Source: REEB506 sp049317545
GTDB lineage: Bacteria; Pseudomonadota; Alphaproteobacteria; Caulobacterales; Aquidulcibacteraceae
DNA: 64,000 nt
Assembly (NCBI GenBank): GCA_049317545.1
Contig: JBMOIB010000004.1
Coordinates: 19,395-83,394 of the forward strand
Reading direction: 5' to 3'
Shown here: piece by piece, positions 55,576 to 63,405 of the stretch
Layout: each line of letters starts with the position of its first letter
Numbering within the stretch: the stretch's first letter is position 1
Program-made: the position numbers and the translations under genes
Notes under the pieces: model-generated
Told to the model about the DNA's origin: nothing
Database searches by the model: none
Seen by the model: the letters and a program-made list of their open reading frames with translations, nothing else

Positions 55576-57150
55576 CTATTCCGCCGCCGCCGGCGGATGG
55601 GAGAGCTTGGAGTTCCGATGGCCGAAGAACGCATAGATCAACACGCCGACGACCGCATAACCGGACAGGATCCACAACGCCGCCGGATCGCGATCGACGC
55701 CGCTGTCGTTGCGCTGGCCGAACACGATGCCGATCAGGTCGACGCCCGTCGCCTTCGAGATGATGTCCAAAAGGATCGGCCCCATCATGAAGACGACGCA
55801 GCCGATCACGCCAAGCGTCGGCGCGCCGAACGGCGCCCGGAACGGCCGCACGAGATCGGGATTGTGGGCGCGCAGGTACATGACGCTCAGGCACACGATC
55901 GCGAAGGCGAGCGCAGTGCCGAGGCTGACGAGATCACCGAGCACGCCGAGCGGCAGCGTGGCGGCGGCGATCGCGATCACCACGCCGAGCAGGACCGTGC
56001 CGGCCGCCGGCGTGCGGAAACGCTGGTTGACGTGGCCGAACAGGTCGGGAAGCAGGCCGTCCTTCGCCATCTGATAGAAGACGCGGGTTTGCGCGTACAT
56101 CAGAACGAGCATGACCGAGGACAGGCCTGTGAACGCGCCGATCTTGATGATCAGCGAGAAGACGTTCAGCGTGCCGCTCTCTGACGCCGCCCAAGGGATC
56201 ACCGCCCAGCTCGGGTTCATGCGGTCGACGGCGATCGCGATTGGATCGGGCACGCCAAGTTCGCGATACGGAACGACGCCCGTCAGAACCAGCGACACCA
56301 TGATGTAGATCGCCGTGCAGACGACCAACGATCCGAGAATGCCGACCGGGATGTCCTTTTGCGGATTGCGCGCTTCGCCGGCCGCCGTGGAGACGGCCTC
56401 GAAGCCCACGTAGGCGAAGAAGACGATCGACGCCGCGCGCAAAATGCCCTGCAGGCCATAGTGCGTGCCGCCCTCGTTGGGCGGGATGAACGGCGACCAG
56501 TTCGCAGGGTTCATATAGGTCGCGCCGATCGCGATGAAGGCGAGCAGCACGGTCACTTTGATGACGACGATGATGTTGTTCACGCGCGCCGATTCATGCA
56601 CGCCAACGACCAGCAGGGCGGTGACGGCGAGAATGCCGAAAGCGCCAACCAGGTTGACGTGGCCCGTGTTCGACAGGACACCGTCCTTGAGCTGGAAAGT
56701 CGATTCCGAGATTTCTTTCGGAATCAGAATGCCGAAATCCTTCAGCAGGCTCACCACATAGCCCGTCCAGCCGGCCGCGACGGTCGAGGCGGCGACGCCA
56801 TATTCGAGCAGCAACAGCCAGCCCATGGTCCAGGCGAACACCTCGCCGAGCGTCACGTAGGCGTAGGAATAGGCCGAGCCTGAGACCGGCATGGTCGAGG
56901 CGAGTTCGGCGTAGCACAGCGCCGCGAAGGCGCAGGCCGCTCCGGCGATGAGGAACGAGAAGATGACCGCTGGGCCGGCGTAATTGGCCGCCGCATTGCC
57001 GGTCATCACGAAAATCCCGGCGCCGATGATCGCGCCGACGCCCAGGCTGACGAGGTTTCCCGCGCCGAGCGTTCGTTTCAGTTCGCCTTTGTTGAACTCG
57101 GCCTGGATCTGGGCGACCGACTTCTTTGCGAACATCTGGCCATTCGCCAT
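55576..57150 (-). CDS. APC-family amino acid permease
   Basis: The protein has 524 residues with twelve helices. LGVGAIIGAGIFVMTGNAAA is the unwound first helix with G-A-G-I-F. GAACAFAALCYAELASTMPV and SGSAYSYAYVTLGEVFAWTM belong to helices 2 and 3, and AYVGFEAVSTAAGEARNPQK with DIPVGILGSL to helix 6. This is the cationic amino acid transporter-like (CAT) group of the APC superfamily. It imports amino acids at the inner membrane. It is 16 bases upstream of the GST gene, so transcription could continue into the ccm operon. Confidence 0.92.
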   Translation of the reverse strand: MANGQMFAKKSVAQIQAEFNKGELKRTLGAGNLVSLGVGAIIGAGIFVMTGNAAANYAGPAVIFSFLIAGAACAFAALCYAELASTMPVSGSAYSYAYVTLGEVFAWTMGWLLLLEYGVAASTVAAGWTGYVVSLLKDFGILIPKEISESTFQLKDGVLSNTGHVNLVGAFGILAVTALLVVGVHESARVNNIIVVIKVTVLLAFIAIGATYMNPANWSPFIPPNEGGTHYGLQGILRAASIVFFAYVGFEAVSTAAGEARNPQKDIPVGILGSLVVCTAIYIMVSLVLTGVVPYRELGVPDPIAIAVDRMNPSWAVIPWAASESGTLNVFSLIIKIGAFTGLSSVMLVLMYAQTRVFYQMAKDGLLPDLFGHVNQRFRTPAAGTVLLGVVIAIAAATLPLGVLGDLVSLGTALAFAIVCLSVMYLRAHNPDLVRPFRAPFGAPTLGVIGCVVFMMGPILLDIISKATGVDLIGIVFGQRNDSGVDRDPAALWILSGYAVVGVLIYAFFGHRNSKLSHPPAAAE

Positions 57151-57333
57151 GGTTCGAACTCCCCCTGGCGCCGCGTAAAGAAAGGGCGCCGCTTTGGGCC
57201 AGACCCTAGGCTGGCCCAGCGGGGCGTGGCAAGCCGCCGCGCGGAGGACGGGTGGGATGGCGCGCCGGCGCCGGACTTTTTACTGGCGCGGCGCGGACTT
57301 GCCCGGTTCGAAGGCGGACCGCGTCCGGCTGAT
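57151..57333. other. 183-base gap with no supported gene
   Basis: Between the APC start and the end of the small gene at 57334. The stretch is GC-rich and lacks a promoter I could recognise, although the APC gene must be transcribed from within or near it. A frame of 180 residues crosses it on the minus strand but is out of frame with everything supported. Confidence 0.5.
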
Positions 57334-57606
57334 CTAGAGAACGCCGATCCGCGGGGCGCCGCCCTCGCCAGCCCTTGACGGCCCGAAGGCCTTGTCGAGC
57401 GTGCGGGTAGAATCCTTGGCCAACTCGATCGCCTTGGTCAGATGCACCAGGACGTCCATGTTGTTGTGGATCACGTGCTGCGCCTCGGCACGCTCGTCCA
57501 GAGCGATCTTGGTGCAGCGCTTCAGGACGTCCGCGCGCAGGACGGTCAGGATATCCTCGAGGCGATAGCCGGTCGGATTGTCGTCGGAAACCAGAAAGCG
57601 GGTCAT
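57334..57606 (-). CDS. Small hypothetical protein (90 residues)
   Basis: The protein has 90 residues starting MTRFLVSDDNPTGYRLEDI. It is helical and charged (LTVLRADVLKRCTKIALDER, DVLVHLTKAIELAKDSTRTL), with one Cys and several His residues (AQHVIHNNMD). GGAG lies before the ATG. No domain is recognised. It is divergent from the HAD gene, 56 bases away. The tail AGEGGAPRIGVL is proline/glycine-containing and likely flexible. Confidence 0.65.
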   Translation of the reverse strand: MTRFLVSDDNPTGYRLEDILTVLRADVLKRCTKIALDERAEAQHVIHNNMDVLVHLTKAIELAKDSTRTLDKAFGPSRAGEGGAPRIGVL

Positions 57607-57662
57607 GGCGGAAGGCTCCGTTTGAGGGCAAAGCTACGCTCGGCCGCCTCAAGGCGGAGTTA

Positions 57663-58325
57663 ATGAACGGGGTAAACGGCATGGCGCTCGCAGCAGTGCT
57701 TTGGGACTTCGGCGGGGTCATCACGTCCTCGCCGTTCGAAGCGTTCAACCGCTACGAGGCCGAGCGCGGCCTGCCGAAAGACTTCATTCGCACGGTCAAC
57801 GCGACGAACCCGCTCGAAAACGCCTGGGCGCTGTTCGAGCAGGCCCGCATCGACGCAGCCGAATTCGACGCCCGGTTCGCCGACGAGAGCGCGGCGCTCG
57901 GCCATCATATTCGCGGGGCAGACGTCCTCCCCCTGCTGTCCGGCGACGTGCGCCCGCGGATGGTCCAGGCGCTCGAGGCCTGCAAGGCGCGGTTCAAAGT
58001 CGGCTGCATCACGAACAACGTCCGCACCGGCGAAGGCGCGGGCATGGCCGGCACGGCCGAAAAGGCCGCCTCCGTGAAGCGCATCATGACCCTGTTCGAC
58101 CACGTGCTCGAAAGCTCGAAAGTCGGCCTGCGCAAGCCCGATCCGCGCATCTATGCGTTGATGTGCGAGGCGATCGGCGTCGAGCCCAATACCTGCGTCT
58201 ACCTCGACGATCTCGGCGTCAATCTGAAGCCCGCGAAAGACATGGGCATGGCGACGATCAAAGTCGTGAGCGAAGCCCAGGCGCTGGCGGACCTCGCCGC
58301 CGCGACCGGCCTCTCGTTCGACTGA
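57663..58325 (+). CDS. HAD-superfamily hydrolase, ACAD10/epoxide-hydrolase N-domain-like
   Basis: The protein has 220 residues. Motif I is LWDFGGVITSSPF, where D-F-G-G replaces the usual D-x-D. VGCITNNVRTG is motif II, LESSKVGLRKPDPRIY is motif III, and CVYLDDLGVNLKPAKDMGM is motif IV. The G-G-V-x-x-x-P pattern after the first Asp is shared with the phosphatase half of mammalian ACAD10 and epoxide hydrolase. It hydrolyses small phosphate esters; the substrate is unknown. An in-frame ATG at 57681 is an alternative start. The PhhB gene follows 30 bases later. Confidence 0.85.
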   Translation: MNGVNGMALAAVLWDFGGVITSSPFEAFNRYEAERGLPKDFIRTVNATNPLENAWALFEQARIDAAEFDARFADESAALGHHIRGADVLPLLSGDVRPRMVQALEACKARFKVGCITNNVRTGEGAGMAGTAEKAASVKRIMTLFDHVLESSKVGLRKPDPRIYALMCEAIGVEPNTCVYLDDLGVNLKPAKDMGMATIKVVSEAQALADLAAATGLSFD

Positions 58326-58355
58326 AGCAAGGCCCAGACCCAAAGGAGACGCCGC

Positions 58356-58640
58356 ATGGCTCACCAAAAGATCGGCGCGCAAGCCGCGCTCGCAACACTG
58401 CCCGGTTGGAGCGCTGTTGAAGGCCGCGATGCGATTTTCAAGCGCTTCGTCTTCAAGGATTTCAAGGCCGCCTTCGCCTTCATGACGAAGGTGGCGCTCA
58501 AGGCCGAGCAAATGGATCACCATCCGGAATGGTTCAACGTCTATTCCAAGGTCGACGTGACGCTCGCCACCCACGATTCCGACGGCGTCACCGCGCTCGA
58601 CGTTGACCTCGCCCGCTTTTGCGACGACGCGGCGGGCTGA
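58356..58640 (+). CDS. phhB: 4a-hydroxytetrahydrobiopterin dehydratase
   Basis: The protein has 94 residues. The active-site block is EQMDHHPEWFNVYSKVDVTL (H-H-P-x-x-x-x-x-Y). LPGWSAVEGRDAIFKRFVFK with DFKAAFAFMTKVA is the N-terminal half. It dehydrates 4a-carbinolamine from phenylalanine hydroxylase or related enzymes; in many bacteria it also helps molybdopterin or folate recycling. The ATG at 58356 follows AGGAGA. Confidence 0.96.
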   Translation: MAHQKIGAQAALATLPGWSAVEGRDAIFKRFVFKDFKAAFAFMTKVALKAEQMDHHPEWFNVYSKVDVTLATHDSDGVTALDVDLARFCDDAAG

Positions 58641-58721
58641 ACCGCCCCCCTCTTGCCCAGCCCACCCGCGATGGGCTTGATGCGCGGACATAATACGCGA
58701 TCACGCGCGCGGGAGGATAAG

Positions 58722-59498
58722 ATGGCTGGTCGGCTCGAAGGGAAAATGGCGTTCGTCACGGGCGCCGCGCAGGGTCTGGGCGAAGCGACGGCCAAAATGT
58801 TCGCGCGCGAAGGCGCCAAAGTGGCCTTGAGCGATCTCAACGGCGACAAGGTCGAGGCGGTCGCGGCGGCGATCAACGCCGATCATCCGGGCCGCGCGTT
58901 CGCCTTTCAGCATGACGTGCGCCTCCCGGAGCCGTGGGAAAAAATCCTCGGCGAGGCCGCAGCCAAAATGGGCGGGCTCAACATCCTCGTGAACAATGCC
59001 GGCATCGGTTCGCTGGGATCGGTCGAGACGGAGAATTTCGAGACCTGGAAGCGGGTGTTCGAGGTCGATGTCGACAGCGTTTTTCTCGGCTCCAAATACG
59101 CCATGCCGCTGATGCGCGCCTCCGGCGCGCCGGGTTCAATCGTCAACATCTCCTCGATCGCCGGCCTGATCGCCTCACACAATTATGCCGCCTACAACGC
59201 GGCCAAAGCGAGCGTGTGGCTGCTCTCCAAGTCGATCGCGCTCCACGGCGCGCGCTCGACACCGCAAATCCGCTCCAATTCAGTGCATCCTACCTTCATC
59301 AAGACGCCGATCCTCGACGGCATCGCCGACCGGATCGGCAAGGAGGAGGCGTTCGCCAAGCTCGCGCGGCAGGTGCCGCTCGGCCGCCTCGGCGAGCCCG
59401 ACGATGTGGCCTACCTCGTGACGTACCTCGCCAGCGACGAAAGCAAGTTCGTCACCGGCGCTGAATTCAAGGTCGACGGCGGCATTTCCGCCATGTGA
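58722..59498 (+). CDS. SDR-family oxidoreductase
   Basis: The protein has 258 residues. The coenzyme loop is AFVTGAAQGLGEATAKMFAR (T-G-x-x-x-G-x-G). LNILVNNAGIGSLGSVETEN is the N-N-A-G block, and SIVNISSIAGLIASHNYAAY followed by N-A-A-K gives the catalytic Ser, Tyr and Lys. It is a classical SDR of the cyclopentanol/3-alpha-hydroxysteroid group. Substrate unknown. The start is the ATG at 58722 after GGGAGGATAA. The lipoprotein gene follows eight bases later. Confidence 0.9.
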   Translation: MAGRLEGKMAFVTGAAQGLGEATAKMFAREGAKVALSDLNGDKVEAVAAAINADHPGRAFAFQHDVRLPEPWEKILGEAAAKMGGLNILVNNAGIGSLGSVETENFETWKRVFEVDVDSVFLGSKYAMPLMRASGAPGSIVNISSIAGLIASHNYAAYNAAKASVWLLSKSIALHGARSTPQIRSNSVHPTFIKTPILDGIADRIGKEEAFAKLARQVPLGRLGEPDDVAYLVTYLASDESKFVTGAEFKVDGGISAM

Positions 59499-59506
59499 GG
59501 TCTGCG

Positions 59507-60013
59507 ATGATCCGAATGCGTTCGTTTCTCTGTGCGGCGATGGTTGCGCTCGTCGCCGCCTGCAGCCCGCCCGCCGCCAAGGCGCCCCCATCGAACGCCG
59601 CGGCTGCGACGAACCCGGGCGCCGAGACCCTCGGCAAGCGGTACATCGATCTCCTGCCGCAATGGGTGCCGATCGCCAGCACCAAGGACGGCGGCTCGAT
59701 CGCCTATGATCTTAAGGGCCTCAAGCAGCCGGTCGACGGCATCGTGGAGGTGCTCGTGCAGGTTACGCACGGCCAGCCGCAGGAGGCGTCGATCGAGGAG
59801 GCGACCGTGATCCGGAAGGTCTCCTATCGTCAGGAATTGGTGCGCCTGCGCTATAATTGCCCTGCGCGCCAGTTCGCGATCGTCGGCCGTGAGGTGCAAG
59901 ACGCGGCCGGCAAGCCGGTGCTCAAGGAGGCGACGCCGGAGGCCGCCCTCAAGCCGATCTCGGGCAGCGGGCTTGCGACGGTCGCGTTCAATCCCGCCTG
60001 CGCGGAGCGCTGA
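59507..60013 (+). CDS. Hypothetical lipoprotein
   Basis: The protein has 168 residues with a lipobox (CAAMVALVAAC-S). A flexible alanine/proline-rich linker (PPAAKAPPSNAAAATNPG) follows, then a compact domain with YIDLLPQWVPIASTKDGGSI and LVRLRYNCPARQFAIVGREV, which contains one of two non-lipid cysteines. No catalytic motif is recognised. It is likely anchored to a membrane facing the periplasm. Its end faces the exported protein gene at 60017 on the minus strand. Confidence 0.7.
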   Translation: MIRMRSFLCAAMVALVAACSPPAAKAPPSNAAAATNPGAETLGKRYIDLLPQWVPIASTKDGGSIAYDLKGLKQPVDGIVEVLVQVTHGQPQEASIEEATVIRKVSYRQELVRLRYNCPARQFAIVGREVQDAAGKPVLKEATPEAALKPISGSGLATVAFNPACAER

Positions 60014-60016
60014 TCC

Positions 60017-60457
60017 TCAGCGCTGCACCATGACGTTGGCCAGCAGGACCTTGGCGCCCTTCTGGCCGACTTCGCGATCGATCGCGAACTGCATCATCCG
60101 GGCGATGGTGTCGGGATCGGGCGCGCCGCCCGGGCGATAATGGGTGTTGGAATATTCCGCGAGTGCGGTGCGCAGCGTGTCCCGGATCCGCGGCCGCGCC
60201 TTTTCGATCTTGGCGCGCAGCGCAGCGTCCGGTACGTCGAGGCCAGCATCGACCATCACCATACCGGCGCGGACGTAGTCGACGCTCACCGTCGAGCTCA
60301 GCCCGAATTGCGGCACATAGCTTTCCGCCATCGTGATCCGACGCGCGGCTTCGTCGCCGACGCCGCCTTTCGGCTTGGCGGCAGCGGCGTAGGCCGGAGC
60401 AGCCGCGAGCAAGGCGGCGGCGAGCGCGAGCGAAGCGAAATGCGTAAAACGGATCAT
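60017..60457 (-). CDS. Exported FliL-like protein
   Basis: The protein has 146 residues. Its signal peptide ends LLAAAPAYA-A. The mature domain has VDYVRAGMVMVDAGLDVPDA and KARPRIRDTLRTALAEYSNT followed by DPDTIARMMQFAIDREVGQKGA and VLLANVMVQR. This resembles the periplasmic domain of FliL and similar Tat/Sec-exported proteins, though the match is only by overall pattern. There are no flagellar genes nearby. The ATG at 60457 is used; the longer frame upstream overlaps the patatin gene. Confidence 0.6.
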   Translation of the reverse strand: MIRFTHFASLALAAALLAAAPAYAAAAKPKGGVGDEAARRITMAESYVPQFGLSSTVSVDYVRAGMVMVDAGLDVPDAALRAKIEKARPRIRDTLRTALAEYSNTHYRPGGAPDPDTIARMMQFAIDREVGQKGAKVLLANVMVQR

Positions 60458-60504
60458 AGAGAGAGTGTGACCGGCGGCGATTAACCCTTGGTGAAGGCGC
60501 GCCC

Positions 60505-61620
60505 TCAGTCGGTCTGCGGCGCGACGGGTTTTCGGCGCGCGCGCGCGGGCTTCGGCGCGGCGGCGAGCGGCCCCACCTCGCCCTGGAAGAGACGCCGCAG
60601 ATCGACGGTGGAGTGGGCGCCGAGGTCGTCGAAATGCGCGTCGAGCCAGGCGTCGCAGGCGACGCGACCGATGCCGAACAAGCGCTCCAGAAAGGCGACG
60701 TCGGTGTTGAGATCGGACTGCACGTCGAGCGCGAGCAGCGCCGGCTCGTCGCTGATGGTGTGGACCAGGACCTTGCGGTAGTGCACCGCATCGAGGCGGC
60801 CTTCGTCGAGCAGGCGCGCGACGAATTCGATGGCGCGCAATTCGCGCAGAAGCGCGGCGTTGAAGGTGATTTCGTTGATGCGCGCGATGATGTCGCGCGA
60901 GCGGCGCGGCGCGCCCGGGCGCTCGATCGGATTGATCTGGACGATGACGATGTCGTCGCTCGCCTGCTCCTCGAAGAGCGGGAACAAGGCCGGATTGCCC
61001 ATATAGCCGCCGTCCCAATAGGGCTCGCCATCAATCTCGACAGCCTGGAACAGCAGCGGCAGGCAGGCCGACGCCATGACGTGATCGGCGGTGATCTCGG
61101 AATTGGTGAAAACGCGGACCCGCCCGGTTTCTACGTTCGTCGCCGATACGAAAAGCTTGATCTGATCGCAGGCCCGAACGCGCTCGAAATCGACGAGCTC
61201 GCCAAGCAATTCCTTCAGCGGATTGAGATTGAGCGGATTGAATTCGTAGGGCGACGAAACGCGCGTCGCGAGGTCGGCCCAGAGCGCGAACGGATTGAGA
61301 AACGCCGACGTCGCCCAGGCCGGCGCCCATTGGCCCATCATCGCGTCCAGCGGGGTTTTGCGGAACGGGCTGGCGCGCCCGGCGTCGGCGACGCCGGTCC
61401 AGAACCGACGCAGGGCCGCGCGCGCGCCGTCGCGGCCGCCCTCGGCCAAGCCTTCGACCATCACGACGGCGTTCATGGCGCCCGCGCTCGCACCGCTGAC
61501 CGCGACGATGTCGAGCCGCTCGTCCTCCAGGATTCGGTCGAGAACGCCCCAGGTGTAGGCGCCCAGTGCGCCGCCGCCTTGCAGCCCGAGTTTGATCGCC
61601 TTGCGCGCTCGACGCGTCAC
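60505..61620 (-). CDS. Patatin-like phospholipase
   Basis: The protein has 371 residues from a GTG at 61620 that overlaps the upstream stop (GTGA). LGLQGGGALGAYTWGVLDRI is the glycine-rich oxyanion loop, VAVSGASAGAMNAVVM carries the catalytic Ser in G-A-S-A-G, and EPYWDGGYMGNPALFPLF the catalytic Asp (D-G-G). It hydrolyses phospholipid or neutral lipid acyl esters. The C-terminal ~60 residues are basic (APKPARARRKPVAP). It is co-transcribed with the small membrane protein gene. Confidence 0.9.
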   Translation of the reverse strand: MTRRARKAIKLGLQGGGALGAYTWGVLDRILEDERLDIVAVSGASAGAMNAVVMVEGLAEGGRDGARAALRRFWTGVADAGRASPFRKTPLDAMMGQWAPAWATSAFLNPFALWADLATRVSSPYEFNPLNLNPLKELLGELVDFERVRACDQIKLFVSATNVETGRVRVFTNSEITADHVMASACLPLLFQAVEIDGEPYWDGGYMGNPALFPLFEEQASDDIVIVQINPIERPGAPRRSRDIIARINEITFNAALLRELRAIEFVARLLDEGRLDAVHYRKVLVHTISDEPALLALDVQSDLNTDVAFLERLFGIGRVACDAWLDAHFDDLGAHSTVDLRRLFQGEVGPLAAAPKPARARRKPVAPQTD

Positions 61621-61994
61621 GGCGCGCGGCCGTCGAGCAATCTGAGGAGCCCGATCAGGCTTTTGATCGTGAACCAGACCATCACAAGAAACCCGGTCAG
61701 GCCGATCAGCCACAACATCGGAATGCCGATCAGGACGATCGTCAGGATCAGGGCCGGGATCGAGGCGAGGATCAGCGCCGCGCCCCAAGCGAAGGCAATC
61801 CAGAACAGCCGGATCTGCGCTTCGAAATGCTGGCGCGAGAGCGCGCCGCCGCCGTCGCGCTGCACATAGGCGATGATCAGGCCGATTGGCACCAGCACCG
61901 CTGCGCTCGGGATCGATAGGAGATAAAGCCCCCAGACGACGCCGGCGCTCACGCGCCCGTCTTCTGGCCTGATGTCGTCGACCGAATTCGCCAT
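61617..61994 (-). CDS. Small membrane protein, DUF4870-like
   Basis: The protein has 125 residues. GVVWGLYLLSIPSAAVLVPI and GLIIAYVQRDGGGALSRQHF followed by EAQIRLFWIAFAWGAALILA form the first helices, with a conserved S-R-Q-H-F-E-A-Q segment in the loop. Those features are typical of DUF4870 (Tic20-like) proteins. Two further hydrophobic helices follow. Function unknown. It is coupled to the patatin gene by a four-base overlap. Confidence 0.75.
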   Translation of the reverse strand: MANSVDDIRPEDGRVSAGVVWGLYLLSIPSAAVLVPIGLIIAYVQRDGGGALSRQHFEAQIRLFWIAFAWGAALILASIPALILTIVLIGIPMLWLIGLTGFLVMVWFTIKSLIGLLRLLDGRAP

Positions 61995-62022
61995 GGCCGT
62001 CTCCTTCGTCGCAGGCTGCTGT

Positions 62023-62805
62023 TTAGGCCGCCGTCCAGCCGCCGTCGATGCTGAGCGAGGCGCCGTTGATTTGGTTGGCCGCGTCGCTGACCAGGAACAG
62101 GCAGAAGCCCGCCACATCCTCGGGTTTGACGAATTCCTTGGTCGGTTGCGCCGCCAAAAGAACGTCGTTGATGACCTGCTCGCGCGTCATGTTGCGCGCT
62201 TTCATCGTGTCGGGGATCTGGTTCTCCACGAGCGGGGTGAGCACATAGCCCGGCGAAATGGCGTTGCAGCGTACATTGTGCTGCGCGCCTTCGAGCGCAA
62301 CGGTCTTGGTGAGGCCGAGGATCCCGTGTTTCGCCGCCACATAGGCGCTCTTGAAGGGCGAGGCCACGAGCCCGTGCGCCGAGGCGATGTTGATGATGCG
62401 CCCATACCGACGCGCCTTCATGCCGGCCATCGCGGCGCGGATCGTCCAGAAGGCCGCGGAGAGGTTGAGGGCGATGATCTGGTCCCACTTTTCGAGCGGG
62501 AAGTCTTCGATCGGCGAGACGTGCTGCATGCCGGCGTTGTTGACCACGATGTCGACGCTGCCGAGCGCGGCCTGCGCCCGCGTCACAAGGGCGCCGGCGT
62601 CGTCGGCCTTCGTCAGGTTCGCGCCGTCATAAAGGACCTTGACGCCCGTTTCGGCCTCGAGGCCTGCCCGCATGGCTTCAATTTCCCCCGGGTCGCCGAA
62701 CCCGTTGAGAACGACGTTCATCCCTGATCGCGCGAATGCCGTGGCGATTGCGCGGCCGATGCCGCTTGTGGATCCTGTAACGACGGCGGTCTTTAGGTCA
62801 GGCAT
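62023..62805 (-). CDS. bdhA: 3-hydroxybutyrate dehydrogenase
   Basis: The protein has 260 residues. AVVTGSTSGIGRAIATAFAR is the coenzyme loop. VDIVVNNAGMQHVSPIEDFP is typical of BDH. The active site is IINIASAHGLVASPFKSAYV with Y-V-A-A-K, and VRCNAISPGYVLTPLVENQI is the specificity segment. It oxidises (R)-3-hydroxybutyrate to acetoacetate, often after PHB breakdown. The ATG at 62805 is used. 126 bases divide it from the divergent DUF350 gene. Confidence 0.92.
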   Translation of the reverse strand: MPDLKTAVVTGSTSGIGRAIATAFARSGMNVVLNGFGDPGEIEAMRAGLEAETGVKVLYDGANLTKADDAGALVTRAQAALGSVDIVVNNAGMQHVSPIEDFPLEKWDQIIALNLSAAFWTIRAAMAGMKARRYGRIINIASAHGLVASPFKSAYVAAKHGILGLTKTVALEGAQHNVRCNAISPGYVLTPLVENQIPDTMKARNMTREQVINDVLLAAQPTKEFVKPEDVAGFCLFLVSDAANQINGASLSIDGGWTAA

Positions 62806-62931
62806 GAAGATTGCTCCAAAGATGCCGTCGGTGCGGCGTTTGTCCCGAGTAGGGTCAGGCGCCGTGCGCGCTTGACGCGTCAAGGCCCGAGGGGCTAGGC
62901 CGCGTGACCCGTTCTGGAGGATTGGGCGACC

Positions 62932-63396
62932 ATGGAATTGTCCGCAGTTCAAGCCTTCCTATCCGGGTTCGACGATTTCCTCATCCAACTGGGCGCCGCG
63001 CTCGGCATGTTCTCGGCCGCGCTCGTCATTTATGTGCTGCTCACGCCGCACAAGGAACTGGCGCTGATCCGCGCCGGCAACCCGTCGGCCGCCGTGGCGT
63101 TCGGCGGCGTGGTTCTTGGTCTGGCGATCCCGCTCTCCTCCTGTCTCGCCCACGCGTTCGGCGTGCTCGACCTGGTCGTTTGGGGCGTCGTCATCCTGCT
63201 GATCCAGCTCATCGCCTTCCGCGTCGTCGATATGGTCCTGCACGGATTGCCGCGGCGGATCGCTGAAGGCGACGTCGCCGCCGCCTTGATGGTGTTCTCG
63301 GTGAAGGTCGGCGTCGCGATCATCCTCTCCGGCGCCGTCACCGATCCTTCGCTCAGCCTGTTTCGCACCTCGGCCCGCGCCGCTGGTTTCGGCTGA
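62932..63396 (+). CDS. DUF350 membrane protein
   Basis: The protein has 154 residues with four helices. LIRAGNPSAAVAFGGVVLGL with AIPLSSCLAHAFGVLDLVV is the conserved core of DUF350, which occurs in two repeats. The second repeat starts IAEGDVAAALMVFSVKVGVA. The function is unknown; DUF350 is often near membrane-stress and protease genes. It ends 9 bases before the trypsin-like gene, so the pair may be an operon. Confidence 0.88.
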   Translation: MELSAVQAFLSGFDDFLIQLGAALGMFSAALVIYVLLTPHKELALIRAGNPSAAVAFGGVVLGLAIPLSSCLAHAFGVLDLVVWGVVILLIQLIAFRVVDMVLHGLPRRIAEGDVAAALMVFSVKVGVAIILSGAVTDPSLSLFRTSARAAGFG

Positions 63397-63405
63397 GGCC
63401 ATGTG